From NCBI GenBank assembly GCA_023437745.1, contig JAEZFI010000281.1:1-12716 (forward strand): a stretch of DNA of 12,716 nucleotides, given 5' to 3'. Of this stretch, positions 1-7,883 are shown piece after piece. Under the pieces are notes generated by a model that was given only the letters and a program-made list of their open reading frames with translations, ran no database searches and was not told the origin of the DNA. The number at the start of each line of letters is the position of its first letter. Position 1 is the first letter of the stretch. Made by a program: the position numbers and the translations under genes. The stretch comes from Actinomycetes bacterium. GTDB lineage: Bacteria; Actinomycetota; Acidimicrobiia; Acidimicrobiales; Microtrichaceae.

Positions 1-1053
1 GGTCAGGGTGACGGTGGGGGGCGTCGTGGGGGTGTCGGCGGGGGTGATCTCACCAAGGACGCGGGCCCGGTGGCCGTGCCCGGCGAGGGCGTCGGTCGCG
101 GCGGTGACCGCCTCCGGCGGGACCACCACGATCATGCCGACGCCCAGGTTGAACACGTTGGCCATCTCGGCGTCGCTCACCGAGCCCAGCCGCTGGATCT
201 CGCCGAAGATCCGGGGCGACTCCCAGGCTCCCCGGTCCACCCGCGCGACGACGCCGTCCGGGAGCACCCGCACGAGGTTGCCGGGGATGCCACCGCCGGT
301 GATGTGGGCGACGGCGTGGACCTCGGCCGCGGCGATCGCGGCCAGCACGGCCGGCGCGTAGATCACCGAGGGGCGCAGCAGCTCGTCGGCCACCGACGGA
401 GCGTCCGGCGCGCCCCACGCCGCGTCGTCGAGGGAGCGACCCGCCAGGGCGAACAGCACGTGACGGGCCAGGGAGTACCCGTTCGACCGCAGGCCGGGCG
501 ACTCGAGGCCGAGCAGCACGTCCCCCGCAGCGACGTGCTCCGTCGTGAGGATCGCGTCGCGCTCGACGGCGCCCACGGCGAACCCGGCGAGGTCGAACTC
601 ACCGGGCTCCATGGCACCGGGGTGCTCGGCCATCTCGCCACCGATGAGCGCGCACCCGGCCAGGCGGCAGCCCTCGGCCACCCCGGCGACGAGCTGCTCC
701 GCGACCACCGGGTCCAACCGGCCGATGGCCAGGTAGTCGAGGAAGAACAGCGGCTCGGCCCCCTGGCACACGAGGTCGTCCACGCACATGGCGACGAGGT
801 CGATGCCGACGGTGTCGTACCGCCCGGCCTGGGCGGCGACCATCGCCTTCGTCCCCACACCGTCGGTGGCGGAGACCAGCACCGGGTCCCGGTAGCCGCT
901 CCCGGCCAGGTGGAAGAGCCCACCGAAGCCGCCCACGTCGCCGAGCACCTCCGGGCGGTAGGTCGAGCGGACGGAGGACTTGATGCGGTCGACGGCGCGG
1001 TCCCCCGCGTCGATCGACACGCCGGCTGCGGCGTACGTGGCGCCGTCGGTCAT
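1..1053 (-). CDS. purM: Phosphoribosylformylglycinamidine cyclo-ligase (AIR synthetase), 3' end cut by window
   Basis: PurM closes the imidazole ring, converting FGAM and ATP to AIR in the cytoplasm. 351 residues are visible in frame from ATG at 1053 to the window edge without a stop; the family is usually about 340-350 aa, so only a few C-terminal residues are missing. The ATP-binding motif DGVGTK lies at residues 64-69, and the hallmark GIDLVAMCVDDLVCQGAEP starts at 83 and leads into FFLDY. Conserved GGE (MAEHPG context) and SNGYSL-type segments follow, then HITGGGIPGNLVR near the C-terminus. It lies 30 bp downstream of purF and is surely its operon partner. The Shine-Dalgarno is weak (GGA about 10 nt upstream), which suggests coupling to purF translation. 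Identification rests on motif recognition and context, both strong. Confidence 0.97.
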   Translation of the reverse strand, partial: MTDGATYAAAGVSIDAGDRAVDRIKSSVRSTYRPEVLGDVGGFGGLFHLAGSGYRDPVLVSATDGVGTKAMVAAQAGRYDTVGIDLVAMCVDDLVCQGAEPLFFLDYLAIGRLDPVVAEQLVAGVAEGCRLAGCALIGGEMAEHPGAMEPGEFDLAGFAVGAVERDAILTTEHVAAGDVLLGLESPGLRSNGYSLARHVLFALAGRSLDDAAWGAPDAPSVADELLRPSVIYAPAVLAAIAAAEVHAVAHITGGGIPGNLVRVLPDGVVARVDRGAWESPRIFGEIQRLGSVSDAEMANVFNLGVGMIVVVPPEAVTAATDALAGHGHRARVLGEITPADTPTTPPTVTLT

Positions 1054-1083
1054 CGTCGGGTTCCGGAGTTCACCCTGCCCATC

Positions 1084-2610
1084 TCAGTGGATCCGGCCGC
1101 GCGCCGCGTCATCCGCCGGCATCCGCGAGTCGGAGAGGTCCACCAGCGGGTTGGCCACGGCGAACCGCTCGGGGGTGGGGCCCATCTCGAGGACCGCCTT
1201 GCCGAGCGACACGGGGATCTCGACGGGGTACTCGCCCGTCAGGCACGCCGTGCAGAAGCCCGCGGTGGACGCACCCGTGGCCGCCACCAGCCGGTCGAGG
1301 TGGAGGTAGGCGAGCGAGTCCACGTTGAGGTACGCCTGGATCTCGGCGACGTCCATGTTCGCGGCCAGCAGCTCGCCTCGCGAGCCGGTGTCCATGCCGT
1401 AGAAGCACGGCCACTTGTACGGCGGCGACGAGATGCGCATGTGGATCTCGGCCGCACCCGCCTCCCGCAGCATGGCGACCATCGCCCGGGTCGTCGTGCC
1501 CCGGACGATCGAGTCGTCGACGACCACCAGCCGCTTGCCGGCGATGTTCTCGCGCAGCGGGTTGAGCTTCATGCGCACGCCCAGCGCCCGCATCTCCTGG
1601 CTCGGCGAGATGAAGGTGCGGCCGATGTAGCGGTTCTTGACCAGGCCGTGGCCGAACGGGATGCCGCTGTGCCGGGAGAAGCCCTCGGCTGCGGGGATCC
1701 CGGACTCGGGAACGCCCATCACCAGGTCGGCCTCGACCGGTGCCTGCTCGGCGAGCTGCTCCCCCATCCGGACCCGTGCCTGGTGGACGCTCTGCCCGTA
1801 CAGCACCGAGTCGGGCCGGGCGAAGTAGACGAACTCGAACAGGCACAGGCGGGGGTCGATGCGGTCCTCGTCGAACGGCCGGATCGAGCGCACGCCGTCG
1901 CCGTCGATCACGACCATCTCGCCGGGCTCGAGCTCCCGGACGAACGCGGCGCCCACGATGTCGAGCGCCGGCGACTCCGACGCCAGCACCCAGCCTCCGT
2001 CGAGCTTGCCCAGGCAGAGCGGCCGGAACCCGTTCGGATCGCGCACGCCGAGGACCCGATCGGTGTCGCACAGCACGAACGAGAAGGCGCCCTCCAGCCG
2101 TGGCAGCACCGCGGCGAGCGCCGCCTCGATGTCGTGCTCGTGCGCCGGCAGCTCCTGGGCGACCAGCTCGGCGACCACGTCGGTGTCCGACGTGACGATG
2201 CCGTCGAACATGCCGGCCTCGCGGGCGAGCGCCTCGGTGTTGGTCAGGTTGCCGTTGTGCCCCAGCGCGAACCGCGTGCGCCCGGTGTCACGGAAGATCG
2301 GTTGCGCGTTCTGCCACTTCGACGAGCCGGTCGTGGAGTACCGGGTGTGGCCGACCGCGAGGTGACCGTCGAGGACCGCCAGGGTGCGGTCGTCGAAGAC
2401 AGCGGAGACGAGCCCCATGTCCTTCACCACGGTGATGTCCTGCCCGTCGGAGGCGGCGATCCCCGCCGACTCCTGACCGCGGTGCTGCAGCGCGAAGAGC
2501 CCCAGGTAGCAGAGGTGCGACACGGGCTTGCCGGGGGCGTACACGCCGAACACCCCGCACGCCTCGCGCGGCTTGCCGCCGTCGAGGTGATCCTGCGCCG
2601 AGAGGGTCAC
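1084..2610 (-). CDS. purF: Amidophosphoribosyltransferase (glutamine PRPP amidotransferase)
   Basis: PurF makes phosphoribosylamine from PRPP and glutamine, the committed and feedback-controlled step of purine synthesis. From GTG at 2610 it is 508 aa, a normal length. Residues 1-17 look like a cleavable propeptide, exposing the N-terminal nucleophile Cys18 (ACGVFGVY). The glutaminase half carries LQHRGQESAG (41-50) and GHNGNLTN (118-125). The phosphoribosyltransferase half carries the PRPP loop LVVVDDSIVRGTTT (361-374). Cys256, Cys402, Cys453 and Cys456 match the [4Fe-4S] ligands of the Bacillus-type enzyme, so this is the iron-sulfur class and not the E. coli class. The start is uncertain: in-frame GTG codons also exist upstream, e.g. 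at 2628, and the Shine-Dalgarno is poor. An ATG at 2618 is out of frame and meets a stop at once. purF lies 50 bp after the secreted-protein gene. Confidence 0.97.
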   Translation of the reverse strand: MTLSAQDHLDGGKPREACGVFGVYAPGKPVSHLCYLGLFALQHRGQESAGIAASDGQDITVVKDMGLVSAVFDDRTLAVLDGHLAVGHTRYSTTGSSKWQNAQPIFRDTGRTRFALGHNGNLTNTEALAREAGMFDGIVTSDTDVVAELVAQELPAHEHDIEAALAAVLPRLEGAFSFVLCDTDRVLGVRDPNGFRPLCLGKLDGGWVLASESPALDIVGAAFVRELEPGEMVVIDGDGVRSIRPFDEDRIDPRLCLFEFVYFARPDSVLYGQSVHQARVRMGEQLAEQAPVEADLVMGVPESGIPAAEGFSRHSGIPFGHGLVKNRYIGRTFISPSQEMRALGVRMKLNPLRENIAGKRLVVVDDSIVRGTTTRAMVAMLREAGAAEIHMRISSPPYKWPCFYGMDTGSRGELLAANMDVAEIQAYLNVDSLAYLHLDRLVAATGASTAGFCTACLTGEYPVEIPVSLGKAVLEMGPTPERFAVANPLVDLSDSRMPADDAARGRIH

Positions 2611-2624
2611 CGGTCCATCGTTGC

Positions 2625-2636
2625 ACACCCGGGTGT
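2625..2636. promoter_or_regulatory. 12-bp perfect palindrome before purF
   Basis: ACACCCGGGTGT is a perfect palindrome 15-26 nt upstream of the chosen purF GTG, in the 50-bp gap after the secreted-protein gene. It could be a repressor operator, or in RNA a small structure near the ribosome site. Palindromes of this length occur by chance in GC-rich DNA, so the functional claim is weak. Confidence 0.25.
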
Positions 2637-2660
2637 CCCGCACGGAAGTCACGTCCGGCG

Positions 2661-5153
2661 TCACGTGCTCACCACCGAGAACGGCACGGCCGCCACCCGG
2701 TAGCCGCCTCGCAGCGGCGCCGCGGCGATCGCCTGGTCGTACCACCCGATGCCGAGCCGGGCGATGCCGTCGCCCCCCACTGCGGAGAACGCCGGCTGCG
2801 CCGTGGCGGCGTAGCAGTACCGCCCCTCGCCCCCCACGGTGTCGTTGCAGCCGGGCAGCTGGATCGAGGCCGGCGCCGTCCACGGACCCTGCGGTGCGTG
2901 GGCGACCCGCACGGCGACCCTGTCGCTGTACCCGGGCCACGAGCTGTACGCCATGACGTACACGTCGTGCACCGGGTCGAAGACGACCGTCAGGGTGGCG
3001 ACGGGGTTGTTCGTGCCGTCGACGCCGTCGGGCATCGTCATGAGCGCCGCCGCGCCGACGTCGGCCACCCAGGTGCTCCCGTTCCACCAGCGGTACGAGC
3101 CGAGGTCCGCGGCCGCGGACGGGTCGACCCGCGCGACGCGGCACCGCCCGAACGCGGACGGCAGCCAGCCCCCGTCCGAGCCGTCGCACGCGTACACGTA
3201 GAGCAGGTCGTCGTCACCGAGGACGGCGGCGTTGCCGTAGGTGTTCGTGTCGAGGATCCGCTGGTTGGTCACGGTGCCGACCACCGCCGCGCCGATCGGC
3301 GGGGCCGCCGGGTCGTAGGTCCACTCGACGACCGCGACGCCGCGGCTCTCGACGGCCATGTGGGGGCCGAGGCAGATGTTCTGGAAGTAGGCGATCACGC
3401 GGTCCACGGGCCCGGCGGGCACGGTGACCGCGGACAGGGGCCACATCGCCGGGGACGGCGCCGCGGCGGAGCAGGCCGGGAACGACGGGCCCGGAGCGAC
3501 GAACCGGTGGGGCACGGTGCCGGTGGCGACGCCGTCGCGGGTGACGGCGGGCGAGCCGGCGGGGGCCCAGGCGGCGGTGTTGTTCACGAAGTAGCGGAGC
3601 GCGCCGTCGGCCGTCACCTCGCTGCTGTCGCCGAAGAGCCACAGGACCGAGCCGTCGCGGAGTCGCGTGCTGATGCCGGCGTCGCGGTCGATCAGGGCGA
3701 GCGGCGATCCCGCGATCGGCCCCACCGGCGACGAGGACGTCAGCTGTCCGACGGCGGCGACGCGGGTGCCGCCCATCACGACCGTGCCGCACGGCAGCTC
3801 CGTGGGGGCACCCTGCGCGACGCCGGTGGCGGCGACGCACACCTCGTGCACCCCGGTGCCCACGCCCGTCAGGGTGACGTCGAACCCGTGGGCCGACCCC
3901 GCCAGCGGGTGGACCGCAGCGACGTCGGGCCGGGGAAGGGAGGCCGGGACGGTCTGGGACACGCCACCCGCCCGCACGGTGACGGGGATCGACGCCGTGG
4001 TCTCGGGGTCGAACATCCACCCGACGACCCGGACCGAGTTGGCCGTCGGGGTCGTGACCACGTCGATGTTCCCGACGGGCGAGACCGACGGCACGGACAC
4101 CGTGCGGCAACCGAGCAGGGCCACGGGCCCGGTGCCGGCCTCCGCGGCGCTGACGCAGACCTGGTAGCTGCCGGGGAGGAGGCCGGTGAACGTGTGGGCG
4201 AAGCCACGCTCGGCACCCACGCCGAACGCGGCAGCGACGTCCGGCCGCGACCCCGATGCCGCCATCGTGACGATGTGCGCGTCGCTGATGTCGTCGAGGC
4301 GGTCGACGGTGATCCTCGTCGACAGCGCCTCGAACGGCGCGTCGCGGTCGACGTTCCAACCGCTGACCGTGATCGTGGAGGGCGAGGGCGTGACCGCGTC
4401 GATCACGCCGAACGGCGGGCTCAGCGTGACGAAGCGGCAGTGGAGCATCCGCCCGTCCGGTGACCCGGCGCGGCCCACGGCCACGCAGACGGGATAGGTG
4501 CCGCTCGGGAGCGGTCCGGAGATCAGGTCGTAGCCGTGGGCGGCGCCCACGAACCCGGCTGCGACCAGGTCGGGCCGGGGACCCGCAGCGCTGACCGCGG
4601 TGAGCTGGCCGCCGACCGCCAGGCGCGCCTCGACGATCTCGGCCGAGCCCGGGACCGCGCCCCATCCCTGCACCCGGATGCGGTCCCGCTCGACCCGGAT
4701 CGCGTCGACAGCGCCCACGGGCAGCGTGTCCACCATCGTGAACCAGCGGCACCCGAAGCCGACGCTGCCGCCCTTGGGCCCGGCGTTCGCGACGCCGACG
4801 CACGCCGCCGACTGACCCGGAGCGAAGCCGTCCACGGTGATGCGGAACCCGGTGTTCGGGGCGACGGTGACGTCGGGTCGCGGGAGGCCGGTGCGGGCGA
4901 CGGCGAAGCCCCGGGGGGTGAGGATGGCGACGGTGGCGGGTCCACGTGCATCGGGGTCGTAGGCCCAACCGGAGACGGTCAGGGTCCCGTCCGCCGCGAC
5001 CGTCTGGTCCCAGCTGCCGATCGGCGGGGTGTCGACCACGCGTGGCGCGCGCTGCGCGGCGGCCGGCGACGCCCCGGCGATGGCCCAGACCCCCACCGCC
5101 ATGGCGCCGAGCAACGCGACGAGGACGGGGCGGGAGTTCAGGAGGCGACGCAT
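2661..5153 (-). CDS. Secreted protein: signal peptide, four cysteine-paired repeats, DUF4185/GH183-like beta-propeller domain
   Basis: 830 aa from ATG 5153. This start opens a classic signal peptide: MRR, a hydrophobic run at about 10-27, then ASPAAA with likely cleavage after Ala33. Residues 44-459 form four repeats of about 95-108 aa. Each begins P(V/I/F)G..D, has a V.GW strand, then RPD(V/L), a G.....G(F/Y) segment, and ends CV.........C (pairs C118/C135, C223/C239, C333/C349, C439/C455, probably disulfides). From about 470 the fold changes: LFGDSSEV (507-514), YGNAAVLGDDDLLYVYAC (639-656), RWWNGSTWV, VFDPVHDVYVMAYSSW (724-739) and APQGPWTAP (753-761) read like the five-bladed propeller of DUF4185/GH183, a family that includes endo-D-arabinanases. 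Catalytic residues cannot be assigned by eye. No transmembrane anchor or sorting signal follows, so it is probably released or held by its repeats. Its role in a purine cluster is unknown. No good Shine-Dalgarno is visible. Confidence 0.85.
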   Translation of the reverse strand: MRRLLNSRPVLVALLGAMAVGVWAIAGASPAAAQRAPRVVDTPPIGSWDQTVAADGTLTVSGWAYDPDARGPATVAILTPRGFAVARTGLPRPDVTVAPNTGFRITVDGFAPGQSAACVGVANAGPKGGSVGFGCRWFTMVDTLPVGAVDAIRVERDRIRVQGWGAVPGSAEIVEARLAVGGQLTAVSAAGPRPDLVAAGFVGAAHGYDLISGPLPSGTYPVCVAVGRAGSPDGRMLHCRFVTLSPPFGVIDAVTPSPSTITVSGWNVDRDAPFEALSTRITVDRLDDISDAHIVTMAASGSRPDVAAAFGVGAERGFAHTFTGLLPGSYQVCVSAAEAGTGPVALLGCRTVSVPSVSPVGNIDVVTTPTANSVRVVGWMFDPETTASIPVTVRAGGVSQTVPASLPRPDVAAVHPLAGSAHGFDVTLTGVGTGVHEVCVAATGVAQGAPTELPCGTVVMGGTRVAAVGQLTSSSPVGPIAGSPLALIDRDAGISTRLRDGSVLWLFGDSSEVTADGALRYFVNNTAAWAPAGSPAVTRDGVATGTVPHRFVAPGPSFPACSAAAPSPAMWPLSAVTVPAGPVDRVIAYFQNICLGPHMAVESRGVAVVEWTYDPAAPPIGAAVVGTVTNQRILDTNTYGNAAVLGDDDLLYVYACDGSDGGWLPSAFGRCRVARVDPSAAADLGSYRWWNGSTWVADVGAAALMTMPDGVDGTNNPVATLTVVFDPVHDVYVMAYSSWPGYSDRVAVRVAHAPQGPWTAPASIQLPGCNDTVGGEGRYCYAATAQPAFSAVGGDGIARLGIGWYDQAIAAAPLRGGYRVAAVPFSVVST
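3777..5024 (-). repeat. Four tandem ~100-residue domains within the secreted protein
   Basis: Copies lie at about 4743-5024, 4425-4721, 4095-4418 and 3777-4082, matching residues 44-137, 145-243, 246-353 and 358-459. Shared landmarks are a first strand ending V.GW, an RPD motif, and a cysteine pair 16-17 residues apart. The copies are diverged at DNA level, so this is an old domain duplication and not a recent tandem repeat. Similar 'GWA.DPD ... RPDV ... CVYA ... LGC' repeats occur in other actinobacterial exported proteins, as I recall them; they look like beta-sandwich modules, possibly for wall or glycan binding (inference). Confidence 0.8.
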
Positions 5154-5196
5154 GGGGAACGGGGGCTCGGCCCGGGCAGGACGGGCGCGAACGACA

Positions 5197-5225
5197 AGGG
5201 TAGGGAACGTGCCTCGGCTTGTCAG
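5197..5225 (-). promoter_or_regulatory. Candidate sigma-70-type promoter of the secreted-protein gene
   Basis: On the minus strand CTGACA (5225-5220) is followed after exactly 17 nt by TACCCT (5202-5197). These fit TTGACA at five of six bases and the actinobacterial TAnnnT -10. Transcription would start near 5190, giving a leader of about 37 nt before ATG 5153. It sits in the 95-bp gap after purL, so it could also drive the downstream purF and purM. Confidence 0.4.
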
Positions 5226-5249
5226 CCCGCCCGGGGCGCCCTGCGGGCT
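5224..5249 (-). terminator. GC hairpin at the purL stop
   Basis: AGCCCGC and GCGGGCT (5249-5243 and 5230-5224, read on the minus strand) can pair as a 7-bp GC-rich stem around a 12-nt loop. The stem begins at the last base region of the purL stop codon. No U-tract follows, so it is at best a U-less actinobacterial terminator or a partial one. It abuts the candidate promoter of the next gene. Confidence 0.3.
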
Positions 5250-7489
5250 CAGTGCGTGGAGCCGGAGCCGAGGGCGGCGGGGAGTCGATCGCGCCAGGCG
5301 GCCACCGCGTCGGCGAGCGGCACGTCGACGAGCCCCTTGACGGACAGCCGATCGCCGCCGGCGACGCCGAGCCGCACGGTGGGGACGCCCGCCGCCTCGC
5401 AGCGCTCGAGCACGGCCGGCCCGACCTCCGGGTCCACGCACACGAGCACGCGACCCACCGACTCGCCGAAGAGCGCGGCGTGGTCGGCCAGCCGGGCCAC
5501 GCTGAACCCGACACCCGAGGCCACGGCCATCTCGGCCAGCGCGGCGCCCACGCCGCCGCTGCTCACGTCGTGGATGCCGGCGACGAGCCCGTCGTCCACC
5601 AGGCTGCGGACCACGTCGGCCACGGCGACGACGGCGTCGAGGTCGAGGGGGGCCAGGGTGCCCGACCGGTGCCCCCGCTGCGCCGCCCACTCGGACCCCG
5701 AGAGGGACGTCGCACCGTCGCCGATCTGGATGATGCGGTGACCCTCGACCAGTGCGGGGACGGGCGGCCTCCGCTCCAGGTCGTCGATCACACCGAGCGT
5801 CGCGACCACCGGCGTCGGGTCGATGTCACGGCCCCGGCTCTCGTTGTAGAGGCTCACGTTGCCCCCGACGACGGGCAGGCCGAACGCCCGGCAGGCGTCG
5901 CTGATCCCGTCGACCGACTCGGACAGCTGCCACATGACCTCGGGGTGCTCGGGGTTGCCGAAGTTCAGGCAGTTGACCAGCGCGACGGGGCGCGCCCCCG
6001 CCGTCGCGAGGTTGATCACCGACTCGGCGACCGTCGCCGCGGCACCGACCCGGGGGTCCAGCGCGCACCAGCGGTGGTTGCCGTCGGAGGAGAGGGCGAG
6101 CCCTCGTCCGGTGTCCGCGCCCGTCGTGGGGTGCTTCAGTCGCAGCACCGCTGCGTCGGCGCCCGGCGACACGACGGTGTTGAGGTAGAGCTGGTGGTCG
6201 TACTGCGACCAGACCCAGCTGGTGTCGGCGAGCAGGCCCAGGAGGTCGGCGGCGACGTCGTCGGGAGCGGGCAGCGCCGAGGCCTCGTCGGCACGGAACG
6301 CCTCGAGGTCGGCCGGCGGCGCCAGCGGACGGTCGTACTTGGGAGCGTCCTCCTCCAGCGACTTGGCCGGCACGTCGGCGAGGATCGTCGGCGCTCTGTC
6401 GGCGAGGTCCTCGGGGGCGTGGTCGAGGATGCGCAGCCGACCCGAGCCCGTGACCCGGCCGACCACCGACGCGTGGATCTCCCAGCGGCGAGCGAGGGCG
6501 AGCACCTCGTCGAGGTGCTCGGGGGTGACGATGGCGAGCATGCGCTCCTGGGACTCCGAGGTCATCACCTCGAACGGCTCCATGCCCGGTTCGCGCTGGT
6601 GGACCCGCGAGACGTACACGTCCATGCCCGCGCCGCCCTTCGACGCCGTCTCCGACGTGGCACAGGTGAGCCCGGCGCCGCCGAGGTCCTGCACGCCCAC
6701 GGCGAGCCCGGCGTCGAGCAGTTCCAGGCAGGCCTCGATGAGGCGCTTCTCCTCGAAGGGATCGCCGACCTGCACGCTCGGCCGCTTCTCGGCGTCCGCC
6801 TCGTCGTCGGAGAACCCCGCGGAGGCGAGGACGGACACGCCGCCGATGCCGTCGCGGCCGGTGGACGAGCCGAGCAGCACCGCCAGGTTCCCGGTGCCCG
6901 ACGCACGACCCAGCACCAACCGCTCGTGGGGCAGCAGGCCGAGGCAGAACACGTTGACCAGCGGGTTGTCCTGGTAGGTCTCGTCGAACACGACCTCGCC
7001 ACCGACGGTCGGGACGCCCACCGAGTTGCCGTAGCCGGACACCCCGGACACCACGCCCTCGGCGATCCAGCGGCTGCGGGCGTCGTCGAGCGGCCCGAAC
7101 CGGAGGGGGTCCATGGAGGCGATCGGCCGGGCGCCCATCGAGAAGATGTCGCGCAGGATCCCGCCGATGCCGGTGGCGGCGCCCTGGTAGGGCTCGATGG
7201 CGGAGGGGTGGTTGTGGCTCTCGATGCGGATGGCGGCGCCGATGCCGTCCCCGACGTCGACGACGCCGGCACCCTCGCCGGGGCCGACGAGCACCCACTC
7301 GGCCTCGGTCGGGAAGCGCCCGAGGTGGATGCGCGACGACTTGTAGCTGCAGTGCTCCGACCACATCACCGAGTACATGGCCAGCTCGAGGTGGTTCGGC
7401 TCGCGACCGAGGATCTCGCGGATCGAGTCCAGCTCGGAATCCGTGAGCCCGAGGGCGCGGTGGACAGGGATCGCCTCGACGTCGGCCAT
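5249..7489 (-). CDS. purL: Phosphoribosylformylglycinamidine synthase subunit PurL
   Basis: PurL is the synthetase subunit of FGAM synthase. It converts FGAR, ATP and PurQ-delivered ammonia to FGAM. At 746 aa it is the small type, which works as a complex with PurS and PurQ (both encoded nearby), unlike the 1,300-aa fused enzyme. Visible family motifs are MWSEHCSYKSS (42-52), ESHNHPSAIEP (90-100), GATGIGGILRDIFSMGARP (103-121), VQDLGGAGLTCATSE (266-280) and SESQERM (311-317). Further on come DGNHRWCALDP, LNFGNPEHPEVMW and PVVGGNVSLYNES. It is separated from purS/purQ by a plus-strand gene and a 400-bp regulatory stretch, so it starts its own transcription unit. The ATG at 7489 is preceded at 6 nt by TAGGTT, suggesting a leaderless message; only a distant AGG could act as a Shine-Dalgarno. 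Confidence 0.98.
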   Translation of the reverse strand: MADVEAIPVHRALGLTDSELDSIREILGREPNHLELAMYSVMWSEHCSYKSSRIHLGRFPTEAEWVLVGPGEGAGVVDVGDGIGAAIRIESHNHPSAIEPYQGAATGIGGILRDIFSMGARPIASMDPLRFGPLDDARSRWIAEGVVSGVSGYGNSVGVPTVGGEVVFDETYQDNPLVNVFCLGLLPHERLVLGRASGTGNLAVLLGSSTGRDGIGGVSVLASAGFSDDEADAEKRPSVQVGDPFEEKRLIEACLELLDAGLAVGVQDLGGAGLTCATSETASKGGAGMDVYVSRVHQREPGMEPFEVMTSESQERMLAIVTPEHLDEVLALARRWEIHASVVGRVTGSGRLRILDHAPEDLADRAPTILADVPAKSLEEDAPKYDRPLAPPADLEAFRADEASALPAPDDVAADLLGLLADTSWVWSQYDHQLYLNTVVSPGADAAVLRLKHPTTGADTGRGLALSSDGNHRWCALDPRVGAAATVAESVINLATAGARPVALVNCLNFGNPEHPEVMWQLSESVDGISDACRAFGLPVVGGNVSLYNESRGRDIDPTPVVATLGVIDDLERRPPVPALVEGHRIIQIGDGATSLSGSEWAAQRGHRSGTLAPLDLDAVVAVADVVRSLVDDGLVAGIHDVSSGGVGAALAEMAVASGVGFSVARLADHAALFGESVGRVLVCVDPEVGPAVLERCEAAGVPTVRLGVAGGDRLSVKGLVDVPLADAVAAWRDRLPAALGSGSTH

Positions 7490-7495
7490 GGGGCA

Positions 7496-7501
7496 AACCT
7501 A
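7496..7501 (-). promoter_or_regulatory. -10 box of purL, leaderless arrangement
   Basis: TAGGTT (TAnnnT form) ends exactly 6 nt before the purL ATG, so transcription would be expected to begin at or within a base or two of the start codon. No -35 match is seen at 16-18 nt, which is common for actinobacterial leaderless promoters. Confidence 0.4.
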
Positions 7502-7562
7502 CCCGTCGGCAGGCGAAGCCCTTCTCAGCGCACGCCTGCGGAGGTCCGGGCACGTGGTTGGT

Positions 7563-7608
7563 GTCGGCACCGACCAGCCGACGGGGCGGACGACCGGTCG
7601 GTACCGAC
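7563..7608. promoter_or_regulatory. Pair of GTCGGYACCGAC palindromes
   Basis: GTCGGCACCGAC at 7563-7574 and the perfect palindrome GTCGGTACCGAC at 7597-7608 share 11 of 12 bases and lie 34 bp apart centre to centre, a little over three helical turns. The second overlaps another palindrome, CGACCGGTCG (7591-7600). They are 74-119 bp upstream of the purL start. They are candidate operators for a dimeric regulator, which is not identified here. Confidence 0.3.
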
Positions 7609-7853
7609 GGGAGGTGCCGGCTGGTGGGAGGGAGCGAGCTCACCCCCACCGACGGCAACGTCCGGCCGGTCATTGCCACCAGGACAGAAAATGTTTCATC
7701 GCCGTCCGGGCCCTCCCGCGGAGGTCCGCCGGCCCGTGCGACCCTCACGCAAATAGGGCGAAGACAGTTCGGCCGATCATGTCAAATGGGCCGCGACGCC
7801 CCCCGCAGATGCATCGCGACCCGACGACGACCGAGGTGATGTGGAAGGGGGTG

Positions 7854-7883
7854 CTGGCATCCGCGCCGTCATGGTGGTGAAAT
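7854..7883 (+). promoter_or_regulatory. Candidate promoter of the 137-aa gene
   Basis: CTGGCA (7854-7859), an 18-nt spacer and TGAAAT (7878-7883) precede the ATG at 7890 by 6 nt. Each hexamer matches the consensus at four of six bases. The second base of the -10 box is G where A is usually required, so this is weak. Its support is the spacing to the start codon, which equals that at purL and purB. Confidence 0.25.

Noticed and set aside
70..2703. 877-codon open frame on the plus strand across purM and purF
   Set aside because: It is antisense to two certain enzymes and has the Arg/His/Gly/Asp-rich composition typical of GC-rich shadow frames; no family resemblance.
2661..5690. Longer version of the secreted protein starting upstream of 5153
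   Set aside because: The extra N-terminus runs through the antisense of the hairpin and into purL, is Arg/Gly/Ala-rich, and would bury the clear signal peptide that begins at 5153.
5219..7756. 845-codon plus-strand open frame opposite purL
   Set aside because: A shadow of purL: biased Arg/Val/Gly/His composition and no recognisable motif.
7741..7785. Perfect TTGACA on the minus strand (7785-7780) as a purL promoter
   Set aside because: No TAnnnT box lies 16-19 nt downstream; the nearest candidate, TATTTG, is 24 nt away and lacks the final T.
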